The notes beneath the pieces are model-generated. The model had not been told where the DNA came from. It saw nothing but the letters and a program-made list of their open reading frames with translations, and made no database searches. A program made the translations under genes and the position numbers. DNA of 64,000 nt from Caldilineaceae bacterium (lineage in GTDB: Bacteria > Chloroflexota > Anaerolineae > Caldilineales > Caldilineaceae). Within the stretch, counting starts at the first letter, position 1; each line of letters begins with the position of its first letter. The stretch spans positions 48,468-112,467 of the forward strand of contig JAHBVF010000024.1 of assembly GCA_019637685.1 (NCBI GenBank), in the 5' to 3' direction. Of this stretch, positions 43,858-53,543 are shown in pieces.

Positions 43858-45309
43858 ATGAGCCAAACATCCGGCCAGGTTGATGTGGCGATTGTCGGTG
43901 GCGGCATTGCGGGGATGGCCTGTGCCTTTCATCTGCAGGAGAAAGCTGCCGCGGCCGGCAAAGCAGTGAGCTACGCCCTATTGGAGCAATCCGAACGTTG
44001 GGGTGGCAAACTGCGCACCGAAACAATCGACGGCTACGGCGATGCCCCTTTTATTGTCGAAGCCGGGCCGGATTCTTTCATCACCCAAAAGCCCTGGGGT
44101 CTGCAACTGGCCCGGCAACTGGGACTGGAGTCCAAATTCCTGCCCACAAACGATCACAAGCGCAGGACATTCGTCCTGCACAGTGGACGCCCCGTGGCCA
44201 TGCCCGACGGCGTGCTGCTGATTGTTCCCACCAAATTTACCCCCTTCGCGCTGACGCCGCTGATTTCGCCTCTGGGCAAGCTGCGTATGGGGATGGACCT
44301 CTTTCTCCCAGCCAAGACCGACGACGCAGACGAGACACTGGCTGATTTTATCCAGCGGCGGCTGGGCCGGGAAGCCCTGGACAAACTCGCCGAACCCCTG
44401 CTCTCCGGCATCTACAACGCGGAGGCGGAAAAGCAGTCTGTGCTGGCAACCTTCCCCCGCTTTCGAGAGATGGAAAAGCAGCACGGCAGTCTGATGCGGG
44501 GGATGCTGGCCTCCCGCAAGGCACGCACAGCCGCGGCCAGCCCCACCGGGAATGGCGATGGGAACGGCAGCAAACCGCTCTCGATGTTTATGTCTCTGGC
44601 CGGGGGAATGGAAGAGATGGCTGCCGCACTGCGCGCCCGTCTGACCGGGGACTGCCGGTTGACTACAGGTGTGGAAAGCATTCAGGCCGCGGGCGCAGGC
44701 TATCGGCTGGCCTTGTCGGACAGCACAGCGCTGGAAGCGGGCGCGGTTGTGCTGGCCGTGCCCACATACGTGGCTGGCCCACTGCTGGCCGGGATCGCGC
44801 CGACCGCGGCCGCGGGGCTGGGCGAAATTCGCTACGTGAGCACAGGCACAATCTCCCTGGCCTACAAACGGGACGAAATCAACCACCCGCTGGACGGATT
44901 TGGGGTGGTCATCCCCCGCAGCGAAAACCGGCCCATCAATGCCATCACCTGGACTTCGACAAAATTTGACCAGCGCGTCCCAGACGGGTACGCTCTATTG
45001 CGGGTCTTCTTCGGCGGCTCCCGCAGCCCGGAAATGATGCAACGGAGCGACGCGGAGATCGAACAGATCGCCCGGCAGGAATTGCGGGCGATAATGGACA
45101 TCGATGCGACGCCGCTCTTTCACCGCATCTTCCGCTGGCAGAAGGCCACGCCCCAATACGACGTGGGCCACCGGGAGCGGGTAGCCGCCATGGAAGCCGC
45201 CCTGCCCGCGGGCCTGCATCTCACGGGCAGCCCGTACCGGGGCATCGGCATCCCCGATTGTATTCATCAAGCGCAACAAACCGCGGAAAAGATATTGGAT
45301 ATTGGATAA
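43858..45309 (+). CDS. hemY: Protoporphyrinogen/coproporphyrinogen III oxidase (FAD-dependent)
   Basis: 483 residues. The FAD-binding motif VAIVGGGIAGMACAFHL (9-25) and GGKLRTE are followed by the HemY-type body (EAGPDSFITQKPWGLQLARQ, EPLLSGIYNAEAEKQSV) and the closing LTGSPYRGIGIPDCIHQA. It removes six electrons from the porphyrinogen. Because HemQ and a ferrochelatase are in the same operon, coproporphyrinogen III is the likely substrate (CgoX role). First gene of the heme operon; the next gene starts two bases after its stop. Confidence 0.92.
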   Translation: MSQTSGQVDVAIVGGGIAGMACAFHLQEKAAAAGKAVSYALLEQSERWGGKLRTETIDGYGDAPFIVEAGPDSFITQKPWGLQLARQLGLESKFLPTNDHKRRTFVLHSGRPVAMPDGVLLIVPTKFTPFALTPLISPLGKLRMGMDLFLPAKTDDADETLADFIQRRLGREALDKLAEPLLSGIYNAEAEKQSVLATFPRFREMEKQHGSLMRGMLASRKARTAAASPTGNGDGNGSKPLSMFMSLAGGMEEMAAALRARLTGDCRLTTGVESIQAAGAGYRLALSDSTALEAGAVVLAVPTYVAGPLLAGIAPTAAAGLGEIRYVSTGTISLAYKRDEINHPLDGFGVVIPRSENRPINAITWTSTKFDQRVPDGYALLRVFFGGSRSPEMMQRSDAEIEQIARQELRAIMDIDATPLFHRIFRWQKATPQYDVGHRERVAAMEAALPAGLHLTGSPYRGIGIPDCIHQAQQTAEKILDIG

Positions 45310-45310
45310 T

Positions 45311-46561
45311 ATGAACAACCCTCCTATCGTCTGCCTCGGAGTCAATCATCGCACAGCACCGGTGGAAATGCGGGAGCAACTGGCCTGCACGCTGGACCAG
45401 TTGCTGCCCAACGGTCCGACATCCGGCGAAGTGGCCCTGCTTTCCACCTGCAACCGGCTGGAAATCTACACCTGTTCCTCGTCGGACCCAGAGACTGTAC
45501 AGCAGGCGATCTCCGAAATTCTGACGGGGGCAACGGGTGTGGACGCGGCGGCATTTGCCCCCCATCTGTATCGAAGCGCCGGTTGGGATGCCGTGGGCCA
45601 TCTGTTGCGGGTGTCCACCGGGCTGGATTCACTAGTGCTGGGCGAACCCCAGATTCTGGGGCAGGTGACCGACGCCTTTGTCCAGGCGACAGAGGCCGGT
45701 GTGCTGGGCCATTGCCTGACACAGCTTTTCCGGGCAGCCATCCGCGCGGGCAAGCGGGCGCGCAGCGAGACGGCCATCAGCGCCAACCCGGCCAGCATCA
45801 GTTCCGTGGCCCTGGCTCTGGCCCAGCAACACGCCGGCGACCTGCGCCAGCAGCGGGTGCTGGTCATCGGCGCGGGAGAGATGGGGCAGTTGACGCTCAA
45901 AGCGCTTCAACACCGGGGCGCAGGTCGGGTGGAGGTGGTCAACCGCACCTTTGCCAAAGCGGAGAACGCGGCTGCAAACTTTGGGGCCTACGCCTTCCCA
46001 CTGGAAAGACTGGCCGAACGGCTGGCCCTGGTCAATGTGGTGATCGCGGCCACTGGCGCGCCCCGTCCTCTGCTCACGGAAAAGCTGGTGGCCCATGCCC
46101 TGGCCCAGCGTCCGGATCGCCCTTTGCTGCTAGTAGACCTGGCCGTGCCCAGAGACGTTGACCCCACAGTGGCCGATCTGCCCGGTGCTCGCCTCTTCGA
46201 TGTGGACGATCTGCGGGGTAGCCTGGACGAAGCGTTGGCGGCGCGGGAAGCCGAAGTGCCGCGGGTGGAAGAAATCATCGCCGAAGAAGTCGTCGCTTTG
46301 CAGGACAACTACCGGAAAATGAGCGTACACCCATTGATTGTGGACCTGCGCCGCAAGGCGGAAAACATCCGCCAGCGGGAAATGGAGCGCACCCTGCGCA
46401 ATCTGGGCGACATCGATGACGCCACTCTCCGCCACATCCAGAAACTCTCTCAGGTCCTCGTCAATCAGCTTCTCCACGAGCCGACGCTTTATCTGAAAGA
46501 GAAAGCAGTGAATGGCGAGGCAGAGGACGTGGAGATGGCGCGGGAGATGTTTGGGCTATGA
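45311..46561 (+). CDS. hemA: Glutamyl-tRNA reductase
   Basis: 416 residues from ATG 45311; a TTG at 45302 is an alternative. The active-site Cys is C47 in LLSTCNRLEIY, and the NADPH-binding motif is VLVIGAGEMGQLTLKAL. VNHRTAPVEMRE near the N-terminus is typical, as is the C-terminal dimerisation helix region. It reduces glutamyl-tRNA to glutamate-1-semialdehyde, the first committed step of the C5 pathway. hemL, at the operon's end, completes the step to aminolevulinate. The end overlaps hemC by 4 bases. Confidence 0.95.
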   Translation: MNNPPIVCLGVNHRTAPVEMREQLACTLDQLLPNGPTSGEVALLSTCNRLEIYTCSSSDPETVQQAISEILTGATGVDAAAFAPHLYRSAGWDAVGHLLRVSTGLDSLVLGEPQILGQVTDAFVQATEAGVLGHCLTQLFRAAIRAGKRARSETAISANPASISSVALALAQQHAGDLRQQRVLVIGAGEMGQLTLKALQHRGAGRVEVVNRTFAKAENAAANFGAYAFPLERLAERLALVNVVIAATGAPRPLLTEKLVAHALAQRPDRPLLLVDLAVPRDVDPTVADLPGARLFDVDDLRGSLDEALAAREAEVPRVEEIIAEEVVALQDNYRKMSVHPLIVDLRRKAENIRQREMERTLRNLGDIDDATLRHIQKLSQVLVNQLLHEPTLYLKEKAVNGEAEDVEMAREMFGL

Positions 46562-47469
46562 AACTTACCCTCGGCTCCCGTACTTCCCAACTGGCCCTAT
46601 GGCAGAGCCGCCACGTGATGGCCGCGCTGCAAGCCGCCTGGCCGGGGCTGGAATGTGCGATTGAACCGTTCGTCACCCAGGGCGACAAGACGCTGGACCG
46701 CCCCCTGCCGGAGATCGGCGGCAAAGGGCTGTTCACGCTGGAACTGGAAAACGGCCTGCGGGAAGGGCGTATCGATCTGGCCGTCCATTCCCTGAAGGAC
46801 CTGCCCGTGGACGACGCGCCCGGCTTAACCCTCGGTGCGATTCCGGGCCGGGCCGACGTGCGGGATGTGCTGGTGGCGAAGGACGGGGTGACGCTGGGCA
46901 CTCTGCCGTCCGGCGCGGTGGTGGGGACGAGCAGCCTACGCCGTCAGGCCCAACTGCTGGCCCTGCGCCCGGGGTTGACCGTCCGCTCCATCCGGGGCAA
47001 TGTGGAGACCCGCATCCACAAAGCCCTGCACGGGGAGTACGACGCCACACTGCTGGCCGGCGCGGGTGTCACCCGCTTGGGATTGGATGCCAATATCAGC
47101 CAGTGGCTGGCGCTGGATGTAATGCTGCCCGCGCCGGGACAGGGCGCGCTGGGGGTCCAATGCCGGGCGGAGGACGAAGCGACGCTTCACTTTCTGGCCG
47201 CCATTCACAATGCCGAAGTGGCCCAGGCCGTGACGGCAGAGCGGGCTTTCCTCGCCGGTCTGGGCGGGGGCTGCTCGATTCCAGTGGGGGCCTATGCCAC
47301 TGTCAGCGGCGGGACGATTCACCTGTCCGGCCTGGTGGCGGCGGTGGATGGCAGCCGTATCATTCGGGTGGAAGGCAGTGGCCCGTCCGCAGCGGAACTG
47401 GGCGCATCTCTGGCAGCAGAAGCCAAATCCCAGGGCGCGGCGGAACTGATCGGAATGGAACGCGGATGA
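46558..47469 (+). CDS. hemC: Hydroxymethylbilane synthase (porphobilinogen deaminase)
   Basis: 303 residues. The dipyrromethane cofactor would attach at C239 (LGGGCSIPVGAY), catalytic D81 lies in VHSLKDLP, and RGNVETR with the SSLRRQAQ loop bind substrate. It polymerises four porphobilinogens to hydroxymethylbilane. Its start overlaps hemA by 4 bases. The last codons (GMERG then TGA) are encoded by the beginning of a dispersed GAACGCGGATGACGCGG repeat, so the natural C-terminus may have been replaced by repeat insertion. Confidence 0.95.
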   Translation: MKLTLGSRTSQLALWQSRHVMAALQAAWPGLECAIEPFVTQGDKTLDRPLPEIGGKGLFTLELENGLREGRIDLAVHSLKDLPVDDAPGLTLGAIPGRADVRDVLVAKDGVTLGTLPSGAVVGTSSLRRQAQLLALRPGLTVRSIRGNVETRIHKALHGEYDATLLAGAGVTRLGLDANISQWLALDVMLPAPGQGALGVQCRAEDEATLHFLAAIHNAEVAQAVTAERAFLAGLGGGCSIPVGAYATVSGGTIHLSGLVAAVDGSRIIRVEGSGPSAAELGASLAAEAKSQGAAELIGMERG

Positions 47470-47861
47470 CGCGGATCGGGCGGATGGGCGCGGATTTTTT
47501 AACGCAAAGAGGCAAAGGCGCAGAGAGTCGGACGCGGATGAACGCTGAGAAACGCTGATCAAAAAAATTCCGTTCATATGCACCGTCTGTGTCCCCAAAA
47601 ATCCGCTCCCATCCGTCCTTTCCGCCCAATCCGCGTGCTATTCCTATCTTTCTTTGCATCTTTTTGTAGTGATCAGGATGATGATGAAACAGAAAATGGG
47701 ACGCTGATTCACACAGATAGACGCTGATCCAGAGAAAAAATCTGCGTTTTTCAGCGTTTATCTGCGTCCAGCCTTTTCACCATCATTCTGATCATTACAT
47801 TTCTTTGCATCTTTTGCGCCTTTGCACCTTTGCGTTAAATCTTTTCACGAAAGAACTACTG
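47462..47861. repeat. Composite palindromic repeat between hemC and hemB
   Basis: 392 gene-free bases built of nested inverted words: GGAACGCGGATGACGCGG at the left with CCCAATCCGCGTGCTATTCC in the middle, TTTAACGCAAAG near 47500 with CTTTGCGTTAAA near 47830, and AATCTGCG/CGCAGATT-type words between. It belongs to the same dispersed family as the repeats at 31936, 42226 and 43173. Translation of hemB may depend on a separate promoter or on readthrough across it. Confidence 0.7.
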
Positions 47862-48839
47862 ATGACATTTCCCACCATTCGTCCCCGTCGCCTGCGCCAC
47901 ACCCCGGCCCTGCGCCGGATGGTAGCGGAGACGACCCTCGACCCGGCGGATTTTATCTACCCCCTCTTCATCCAGCACGGGGAAAACCAGCGCATCCCCA
48001 TCCGTTCTATGCCCGGCCAGTTCCGCCTGTCGGTGGACCAGTTGGCGGGCGAGGCCGCGGAACTGAAAAGTCTGGGCGTGCCCGCCGTCGTCCTCTTCGG
48101 CATCCCCGCCCACAAAGACCCCATCGGCCTGGAAAATTTCGCCGACGACGGCATCGTGCAGCAGGCCATCCGGGCATTGAAAGCGGCCAACCCGGAACTG
48201 GTGGTCATCACCGATGTCTGTCTGTGCGAGTACACGGACCACGGCCATTGCGGGCTGCTGGACGAGGCGGGCTACGTCCTCAACGACGAAACGCTGGAAG
48301 TGCTGCAGCAGGTCGTCGTCTCCCACGCCCGCTGCGGCGCGGATATTGTGGCCCCCAGCGGGATGATCGACGGAATGGTGGCGGCCATCCGGGCTGCACT
48401 GGACGGGGAAGGCTACAGCCATCTGCCGGTGATGTCCTATGCGGTGAAGTATGCGTCGGCCTTCTACGGCCCCTTCCGAGAAGCTGCTGACGGCGCGCCC
48501 CGCTTCGGCGACCGCAAGACCCATCAGATGGACCCGACCAACGCAGAAGAAGCCCTGCGCGAGGCCGCGCTGGATGTGGCCGAAGGTGCGGATTTTCTAA
48601 TGGTCAAGCCCGCCCTGCCCTATCTGGACGTGATCCGCCGGGTGAAGGAGCGCTTCCCGGAGCTGCCCCTGGCCGCCTATAACGTCAGCGGCGAGTATGC
48701 GATGCTGAAGGCCGCCGCGGCCAACGGCTGGCTGGACGAGCAACGGGTGATTCTGGAGACGCTGACGGGCATCCGTCGGGCCGGGGCCGACCTGATTTTG
48801 ACCTATCACGCCAAAGAGGCCGCGGGGTGGTTGGGGTAG
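47862..48839 (+). CDS. hemB: Porphobilinogen synthase (delta-aminolevulinate dehydratase)
   Basis: 325 residues from ATG 47862, after GAAAGAAC; the upstream frame is repeat DNA. The zinc-binding triad C120, C122 and C130 is in [13 protein letters not shown], and Schiff-base lysines are K196 (SYAVKYAS) and K249 (LMVKPAL). It condenses two aminolevulinates to porphobilinogen. The Cys set marks it as a zinc-dependent enzyme rather than the Mg-only type. Between hemC and hemQ in the heme operon. Confidence 0.95.
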   Translation: MTFPTIRPRRLRHTPALRRMVAETTLDPADFIYPLFIQHGENQRIPIRSMPGQFRLSVDQLAGEAAELKSLGVPAVVLFGIPAHKDPIGLENFADDGIVQQAIRALKAANPELVVITDVCLCEYTDHGHCGLLDEAGYVLNDETLEVLQQVVVSHARCGADIVAPSGMIDGMVAAIRAALDGEGYSHLPVMSYAVKYASAFYGPFREAADGAPRFGDRKTHQMDPTNAEEALREAALDVAEGADFLMVKPALPYLDVIRRVKERFPELPLAAYNVSGEYAMLKAAAANGWLDEQRVILETLTGIRRAGADLILTYHAKEAAGWLG

Positions 48840-49013
48840 AAAAGAAAGGCGAAGAAATAGAACGCAGATGCACAGATTTACGCGGATTGCGCAGATCGCA
48901 TCCAAAAACGTCTCGTTTTGAGGTTCTGCAATTTCGCGCAAAAAAATCTGCGTTCTCTGCGTAATCTGTGTTCCTGTTCTTTTTTGCAGTTCAAGAAACA
49001 GAGGGGTTTTCGA
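48840..49013. repeat. Dispersed repeat between hemB and hemQ
   Basis: AATAGAACGCAGATGCACAG (from about 48856) and the inverted AATCTGCGTTCTCTGCGTAA (about 48946) form an imperfect palindrome with GCAGATCGCATCC between. It is a relative of the 43173 repeat family. No gene. Confidence 0.6.
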
Positions 49014-49727
49014 GTGACAGAACAATTAGACATTCGCGAGCGGGGCCGGGCCAATGGGGAAGTCATCTACTCCGACCGGCGGCTCTTTATGCAGTTTTTG
49101 GGTTTCGGCGAGGCGACGGATACGGCGGCTCTGGCAGAAACGCTGGAAGAGGCCGGGCTGGACGGGGTTCTCTACGAGGAACTCAACGATCCCCAGGGCA
49201 TCGGGCTATTGACATTCAGCGAAGACCCCAACGATTTTGTGGACACCCTGCGCCCCTTCCTCAACCGACCGCCTTTCGTGGCCCTACTGCCCAAACCGGA
49301 ATTTACACTATTCGGACGCACCTACGCCCTGGGATACGAGCCAGATTTGGACGAGACGCTTGTGGACCGTCCCTGGCGCAAAGTCATCGACCCGGCCCAC
49401 CGCTGGGCCATCTGGTATCCCCTGCGTCGGGCCGGTGCTTTCGAGCAGTTGAGCAGCGAAGAGCAGACCGCCATCCTGCGCGAGCACGGCACCATCGGGA
49501 TGGCCTATGGCCGGGCCGGGCTGGGCACAGACATCCGCCTGGCCTGTCACGGGCTGGACAAAATGGACAACGATTTTGTGGTAGGGCTGCTGGGCGCTGA
49601 GCTTTACCCCCTCTCGTCGATTGTCCAGCGTATGCGCAAAACCAAACAGACCTCCCTGCATCTGGAGCGGCTGGGGCCGTTCTTTGTGGGCCGGGTGGTC
49701 TGGCAAAGCAAAAGGAACCCTGCATGA
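49014..49727 (+). CDS. hemQ: Coproheme decarboxylase HemQ/ChdC (chlorite dismutase family)
   Basis: 237 residues from GTG 49014, preceded by AGAGGGG; the longer frame upstream is repeat DNA. The two ferredoxin-like halves of the chlorite dismutase family are recognisable. WYPLRR (Y135 as candidate for the radical-forming Tyr) and [10 protein letters not shown] (H179 as candidate axial heme ligand) correspond to HemQ signature positions. It oxidatively decarboxylates coproheme to heme b, the last step of the coproporphyrin-dependent pathway. Its end overlaps hemE by 4 bases, tying it to the operon. Confidence 0.85.
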   Translation: MTEQLDIRERGRANGEVIYSDRRLFMQFLGFGEATDTAALAETLEEAGLDGVLYEELNDPQGIGLLTFSEDPNDFVDTLRPFLNRPPFVALLPKPEFTLFGRTYALGYEPDLDETLVDRPWRKVIDPAHRWAIWYPLRRAGAFEQLSSEEQTAILREHGTIGMAYGRAGLGTDIRLACHGLDKMDNDFVVGLLGAELYPLSSIVQRMRKTKQTSLHLERLGPFFVGRVVWQSKRNPA

Positions 49728-50824
49728 GACCTGCACACACAATGACCGCACCGCCACCAGTTTCGCCATTGGAAGGCACATCGCCCTTTCTGCTGGCGGC
49801 GCGGGGGAAAAAGGCCAAAAACGGAACGTCTTCTCATACGCCGATTTGGCTGATGCGCCAGGCCGGGCGCTATATGGCCGAGTACCGGGCGCTGCGAGAA
49901 AAGTATTCAATACTGGAGATCATCCGCACCGCGGAACTGGCCGTGGAGGTGACGCTTCAGCCCATCAACGCCTTTGCCCTGGACGCGGCAATTATCTTCG
50001 CGGACATTCTGCCGCCGCTGGTGGGGATGGGGCTGGAGCTGAGCTTCGCGGCGGGGGAGGGGCCGGTAATCGCCAACCCCATCCGCACGACCAAAGATGT
50101 GGATATGCTGGCCGTGCCCCCGGCCCAGGAGACGATGCCCGCCACCCTGCGGGCTATCGAAATCGTCAGCGCGGAGCTGAACAGCCGGGGCATTCCGCTG
50201 ATCGGCTTTGCGGGCGCGCCCTTCACCCTGGCCAGCTACGCCATCGAAGGAGGCAGCAGCCGCACATTCATCAAGACCAAAAGCCTGATGTACAGAGAAC
50301 CCGCGGCCTGGAAGCGGCTGATGACCAAACTGGTGACAGTGCAGGCCGACTATCTGCTGGCCCAGGCCAAAGCTGGCGCGGCAGCCCTGCAGGTCTTTGA
50401 TTCCTGGGCCGGACAGGCGTTGGGCAAAGACGATTACATTCGCTATATCCAGCCCTACAATACGCTGCTTTTCCAAAAGATAGCAGCGGCGGGCGTGCCA
50501 GTCATCAACTTCAGCACGGGAACCAGCGCCTTTCTGCCCACAGTGGCGGCCTGCGGCGGGGATGTGATGGGCGTGGACTGGCATATGCCTCTGGACTGGG
50601 CCTGGGATCAGATCGGCCACGACAAACCCATCCAGGGCAATCTGGAGCCGGTGGCCCTGCTTGCGCCCTGGCGGGAACTGAAGCCCCGCATCGACGCGGT
50701 GCTGGCACAGGCAGGCGGACGGCCCGGCCACATCTTCAACCTGGGTCACGGCATCTTCCCGATGACGCCCATAGAAAATGTGCAGCGGCTGGTGGATTAC
50801 GTACATGAGAAGACGGGGGGATAG
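49724..50824 (+). CDS. hemE: Uroporphyrinogen decarboxylase
   Basis: 366 residues starting in an ATGA overlap with hemQ; ATG 49742 is an alternative. [29 protein letters not shown] and [16 protein letters not shown] include the substrate-binding Arg and Asp residues. It converts uroporphyrinogen III to coproporphyrinogen III. The N-terminus is slightly longer than usual (about 39 residues before PIWLMRQ). Confidence 0.95.
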   Translation: MRPAHTMTAPPPVSPLEGTSPFLLAARGKKAKNGTSSHTPIWLMRQAGRYMAEYRALREKYSILEIIRTAELAVEVTLQPINAFALDAAIIFADILPPLVGMGLELSFAAGEGPVIANPIRTTKDVDMLAVPPAQETMPATLRAIEIVSAELNSRGIPLIGFAGAPFTLASYAIEGGSSRTFIKTKSLMYREPAAWKRLMTKLVTVQADYLLAQAKAGAAALQVFDSWAGQALGKDDYIRYIQPYNTLLFQKIAAAGVPVINFSTGTSAFLPTVAACGGDVMGVDWHMPLDWAWDQIGHDKPIQGNLEPVALLAPWRELKPRIDAVLAQAGGRPGHIFNLGHGIFPMTPIENVQRLVDYVHEKTGG

Positions 50825-50831
50825 CGTATTG

Positions 50832-50994
50832 CGTATTTCGTATTGCGTAATGAAGTGATGTAACGGGGCTGATGGGGCTTAGTTGGTGAAGCGTGATGCG
50901 TGAAACGTGAACAGGTCCGAACGATCTCGCGTTTCACTCCTTACACTGCCCCATCAGCCCCTCCAACGCCACTACCTACGGAATACGAAATCCG
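50832..50994. repeat. Long nested hairpin between hemE and hemH
   Basis: An outer pair CGTATTTCGTATTGCGTA (50832-50849) with TACGGAATACGAAATCCG (50977-50994, 16 of 18 pairs) encloses a perfect 14-bp pair GGGGCTGATGGGGC (50865-50878) with GCCCCATCAGCCCC (50948-50961), and inside that GTGAAACG with CGTTTCAC. The whole 163-base segment could fold into one stem. Arms consist of short reiterated words such as GCGTATT and GTGATGC. Confidence 0.7.
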
Positions 50995-51026
50995 TCCTCC
51001 CCTCAAACACCCGGAGCAACCAACCA

Positions 51027-51977
51027 ATGACCCCAACCGTTTCTTCCCCCGTCGGCGTGCTGGTGATGGCCTATGGCGGGCCGAATTCCCTGGACGAAAT
51101 CCCCGGCTATCTGGCGGACATCCGCGAGGGACGCCCAACGACGCCCGCGGTGCTGGAAGAGATCACAAACAACTACCGGCAGATCGGCGGCCAATCGCCC
51201 CTGCTGGAATTCAGCACCCGGCAGATGGCGTGCGTGGCCGAACGAATGGAAGAGGTCTATCCCGGACGCTACCGCTTCTATCTGGGCATGCGCCACTGGT
51301 CGCCCTGGATCGAGGATGTGGTGGGCCAGATGCTCGACGACGGCATCCGCCAGGCGGTGAGTATTGTGCTGGCTCCCCACTACAGCGCACTGAGCATCGC
51401 CAAATATCACGCCAAAATCGCCGACGGGCTGGAGATGTACCGGGGCGACATCGACTTCTCCCACGTCACCGACTACCACACCGCGGACGGGCTGATCCAG
51501 GCGTTGGCGAATCGGGTGCAGATGGGGCTGGAGCGCTGGCCGGAAGCGGAACGGGAGAAAGCTCACGTCATTCTCAGCGCGCACAGCCTGCCCGTGCGTA
51601 TTATCGCGATGGGCGATCCCTACGACGATCAGATGCAGGAGACAGCCCGGCTGGTGGCTGAACGGGCGGGTCTGCCCGACGAGCGCTGGTCGTGGAGCTA
51701 TCAGTCCGCGGGGCGCAGCCCGGAACCCTGGCTGGGGCCGCAACTGCCAGAGCACATCACCGCGTTGGCCGGGCAGGACATCCGGGATATTATCAGCATT
51801 CCCGTAGGCTTCGTCTCGGATCACGTGGAGATTCTTTACGACATCGACATCCAGGCCCAGGCCGTCGCCAGCGAGCTGGGCGTGCGCCTGGAACGTCCCC
51901 CGGCCCTCAACGACGACCCGCTCTTCATCAACGCCCTCGCCGAGGAAATTGAGCGGGCGGCGGCAAAATTTGAATGA
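51027..51977 (+). CDS. hemH: Ferrochelatase (probably coproporphyrin ferrochelatase)
   Basis: 316 residues from ATG 51027; the frame upstream is hairpin DNA. Active-site H186 (SAHSLPV) and E268 (SDHVEILYDID) are present. There is no C-terminal membrane helix and no Cys cluster for a 2Fe-2S centre. It inserts iron into the porphyrin; with HemQ in the operon, the substrate should be coproporphyrin III (CpfC role). Followed by hemL after a palindromic spacer. Confidence 0.93.
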   Translation: MTPTVSSPVGVLVMAYGGPNSLDEIPGYLADIREGRPTTPAVLEEITNNYRQIGGQSPLLEFSTRQMACVAERMEEVYPGRYRFYLGMRHWSPWIEDVVGQMLDDGIRQAVSIVLAPHYSALSIAKYHAKIADGLEMYRGDIDFSHVTDYHTADGLIQALANRVQMGLERWPEAEREKAHVILSAHSLPVRIIAMGDPYDDQMQETARLVAERAGLPDERWSWSYQSAGRSPEPWLGPQLPEHITALAGQDIRDIISIPVGFVSDHVEILYDIDIQAQAVASELGVRLERPPALNDDPLFINALAEEIERAAAKFE

Positions 51978-51978
51978 A

Positions 51979-52055
51979 AGAGATTGGGAGATTAGGAGAT
52001 AAAGAGATTGAGTCTGGTGCGCACCAGCCAATCTCCCAATCTCCAATCTCCTCTA
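51979..52055. repeat. Palindromic spacer between hemH and hemL
   Basis: A central perfect palindrome CTGGTGCGCACCAG (52014-52027) is flanked on the left by reiterated GAGATTGGGAGATTAGGAG and on the right by CCAATCTCCCAATCTCC, so the segment can fold as one long stem. The hemL ribosome site AGGAGAG follows directly. Confidence 0.65.
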
Positions 52056-52073
52056 CCTACAGGAGAGATTTCT

Positions 52074-53363
52074 ATGCCCAACATTCCCCAATCCATCGAA
52101 CTCTTCGCCCAGGCCCAGCGCCTGCTTCCCGGCGGTGTCAATTCGCCTGTGCGGGCCTTTCGCGCGGTGGGCGGCCAGCCTCTTTTTATCCGCAAGGGCG
52201 CGGGCGCGTATATACACGACGTGGACGGCAACCGCTACATCGACTACGTGCTCTCCTGGGGGCCGCTGATTCTGGGCCACGCCCACCCCAAAGTAGTGGC
52301 GGCTTTACAGGCTGCCATAGCCGACGGTTCCAGTTTTGGCGCGCCCTGCCCGCAAGAGGTGGAATTGGCCCGGCTTGTCACGGAAATGATGCCGTCGATT
52401 GAGATGGTGCGCTTCGTCAACTCCGGCACGGAAGCCACAATGACCGCGCTGCGTCTGGCCCGGGCCTACACCGGGCGCACGAAGTTTATCAAATTCCAGG
52501 GCAACTACCACGGCCACGCGGATATGCTGCTGGTCCAGGCTGGCTCCGGCGTAGCGACCCTAGGCCTGCCCGATTCTCCCGGTGTGCCAGCCAGCACAGT
52601 GGCCGATACGCTGACTGTGCGTTTCAACGATTTGGAAGGGGTGGAGGAGTTGTTCGGCACTTTCCCCGGCGAAATCGCGGCGGTGATTGTGGAGCCGGTG
52701 GCGGGCAATATGGGAATGATTCCGCCCCTGCCCGGTTTCTTGCAAGGACTGCGGGATGTGACCGCGGCCGACGGTTCGCTGCTGATCTTCGACGAAGTGA
52801 TGACCGGCTTCCGGGTGCATCCCGGCGGCGCGCAGACCCTCTTCAGCGTCACCCCGGACCTGACCTGTCTGGGCAAAGTGATTGGCGGCGGCCTGCCCGT
52901 GGGGGCCTATGGCGGCAGGCGCGAAATCATGCAGTTGGTGGCCCCGGTCGGGCCGATGTACCAGGCGGGGACACTCTCCGGCAATCCCCTGGCCATGACC
53001 GCGGGCATCGAAACCCTGCGCGCCATTCAAGAGCCGGGCGTGTGGGAACACTTCGAGACAGTGGGCAACCGGCTGACTGAGGGGATTATCGACGCCGCGC
53101 AGGCCGAGGGGATTCCCATGCGGGCCGGGCGCATCGGGTCGATGTTCGGCTTCTTCTTTGCCGAAAAGCCGGTCATCGATTGGGAGACGGCAAAAGTGGC
53201 CGACACGAAGCGCTTCGCCGCCTACTTCCAGGCCATGCTGGACAACGGCGTCTACATTGCGCCCTCCCAGTTCGAGGCGGGCTTTCTCTCCACCGCGCAC
53301 GGCCCCGTGGAAATCGACGCAACCGTACTTGCGGCACGGCGGGCGTTGGCGGCAATCGCCTAG
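52074..53363 (+). CDS. hemL: Glutamate-1-semialdehyde 2,1-aminomutase
   Basis: 429 residues from ATG 52074 with AGGAGAG upstream. The PLP Lys is K268 in [30 protein letters not shown] opens the protein, and [17 protein letters not shown] and [11 protein letters not shown] bind cofactor. It converts glutamate-1-semialdehyde to 5-aminolevulinate, following HemA. Last recognisable gene of the heme operon. Confidence 0.95.
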   Translation: MPNIPQSIELFAQAQRLLPGGVNSPVRAFRAVGGQPLFIRKGAGAYIHDVDGNRYIDYVLSWGPLILGHAHPKVVAALQAAIADGSSFGAPCPQEVELARLVTEMMPSIEMVRFVNSGTEATMTALRLARAYTGRTKFIKFQGNYHGHADMLLVQAGSGVATLGLPDSPGVPASTVADTLTVRFNDLEGVEELFGTFPGEIAAVIVEPVAGNMGMIPPLPGFLQGLRDVTAADGSLLIFDEVMTGFRVHPGGAQTLFSVTPDLTCLGKVIGGGLPVGAYGGRREIMQLVAPVGPMYQAGTLSGNPLAMTAGIETLRAIQEPGVWEHFETVGNRLTEGIIDAAQAEGIPMRAGRIGSMFGFFFAEKPVIDWETAKVADTKRFAAYFQAMLDNGVYIAPSQFEAGFLSTAHGPVEIDATVLAARRALAAIA

Positions 53364-53543
53364 CGCAGTTTGAACCGGCGGTGGGAGGAGGCAAGGATAT
53401 TTCGCAATCACTGCCTCCCCACCCCAATGCGCCAACTTTTCCAGCGCCACACACCGACCGTTTGCCCCCCGTCCCATTCCCGCGTATACTCCTCGCAGCA
53501 ATCTGTTCGATTTCTCACCCCTGCACTGCAAAGGAGAACTTCT

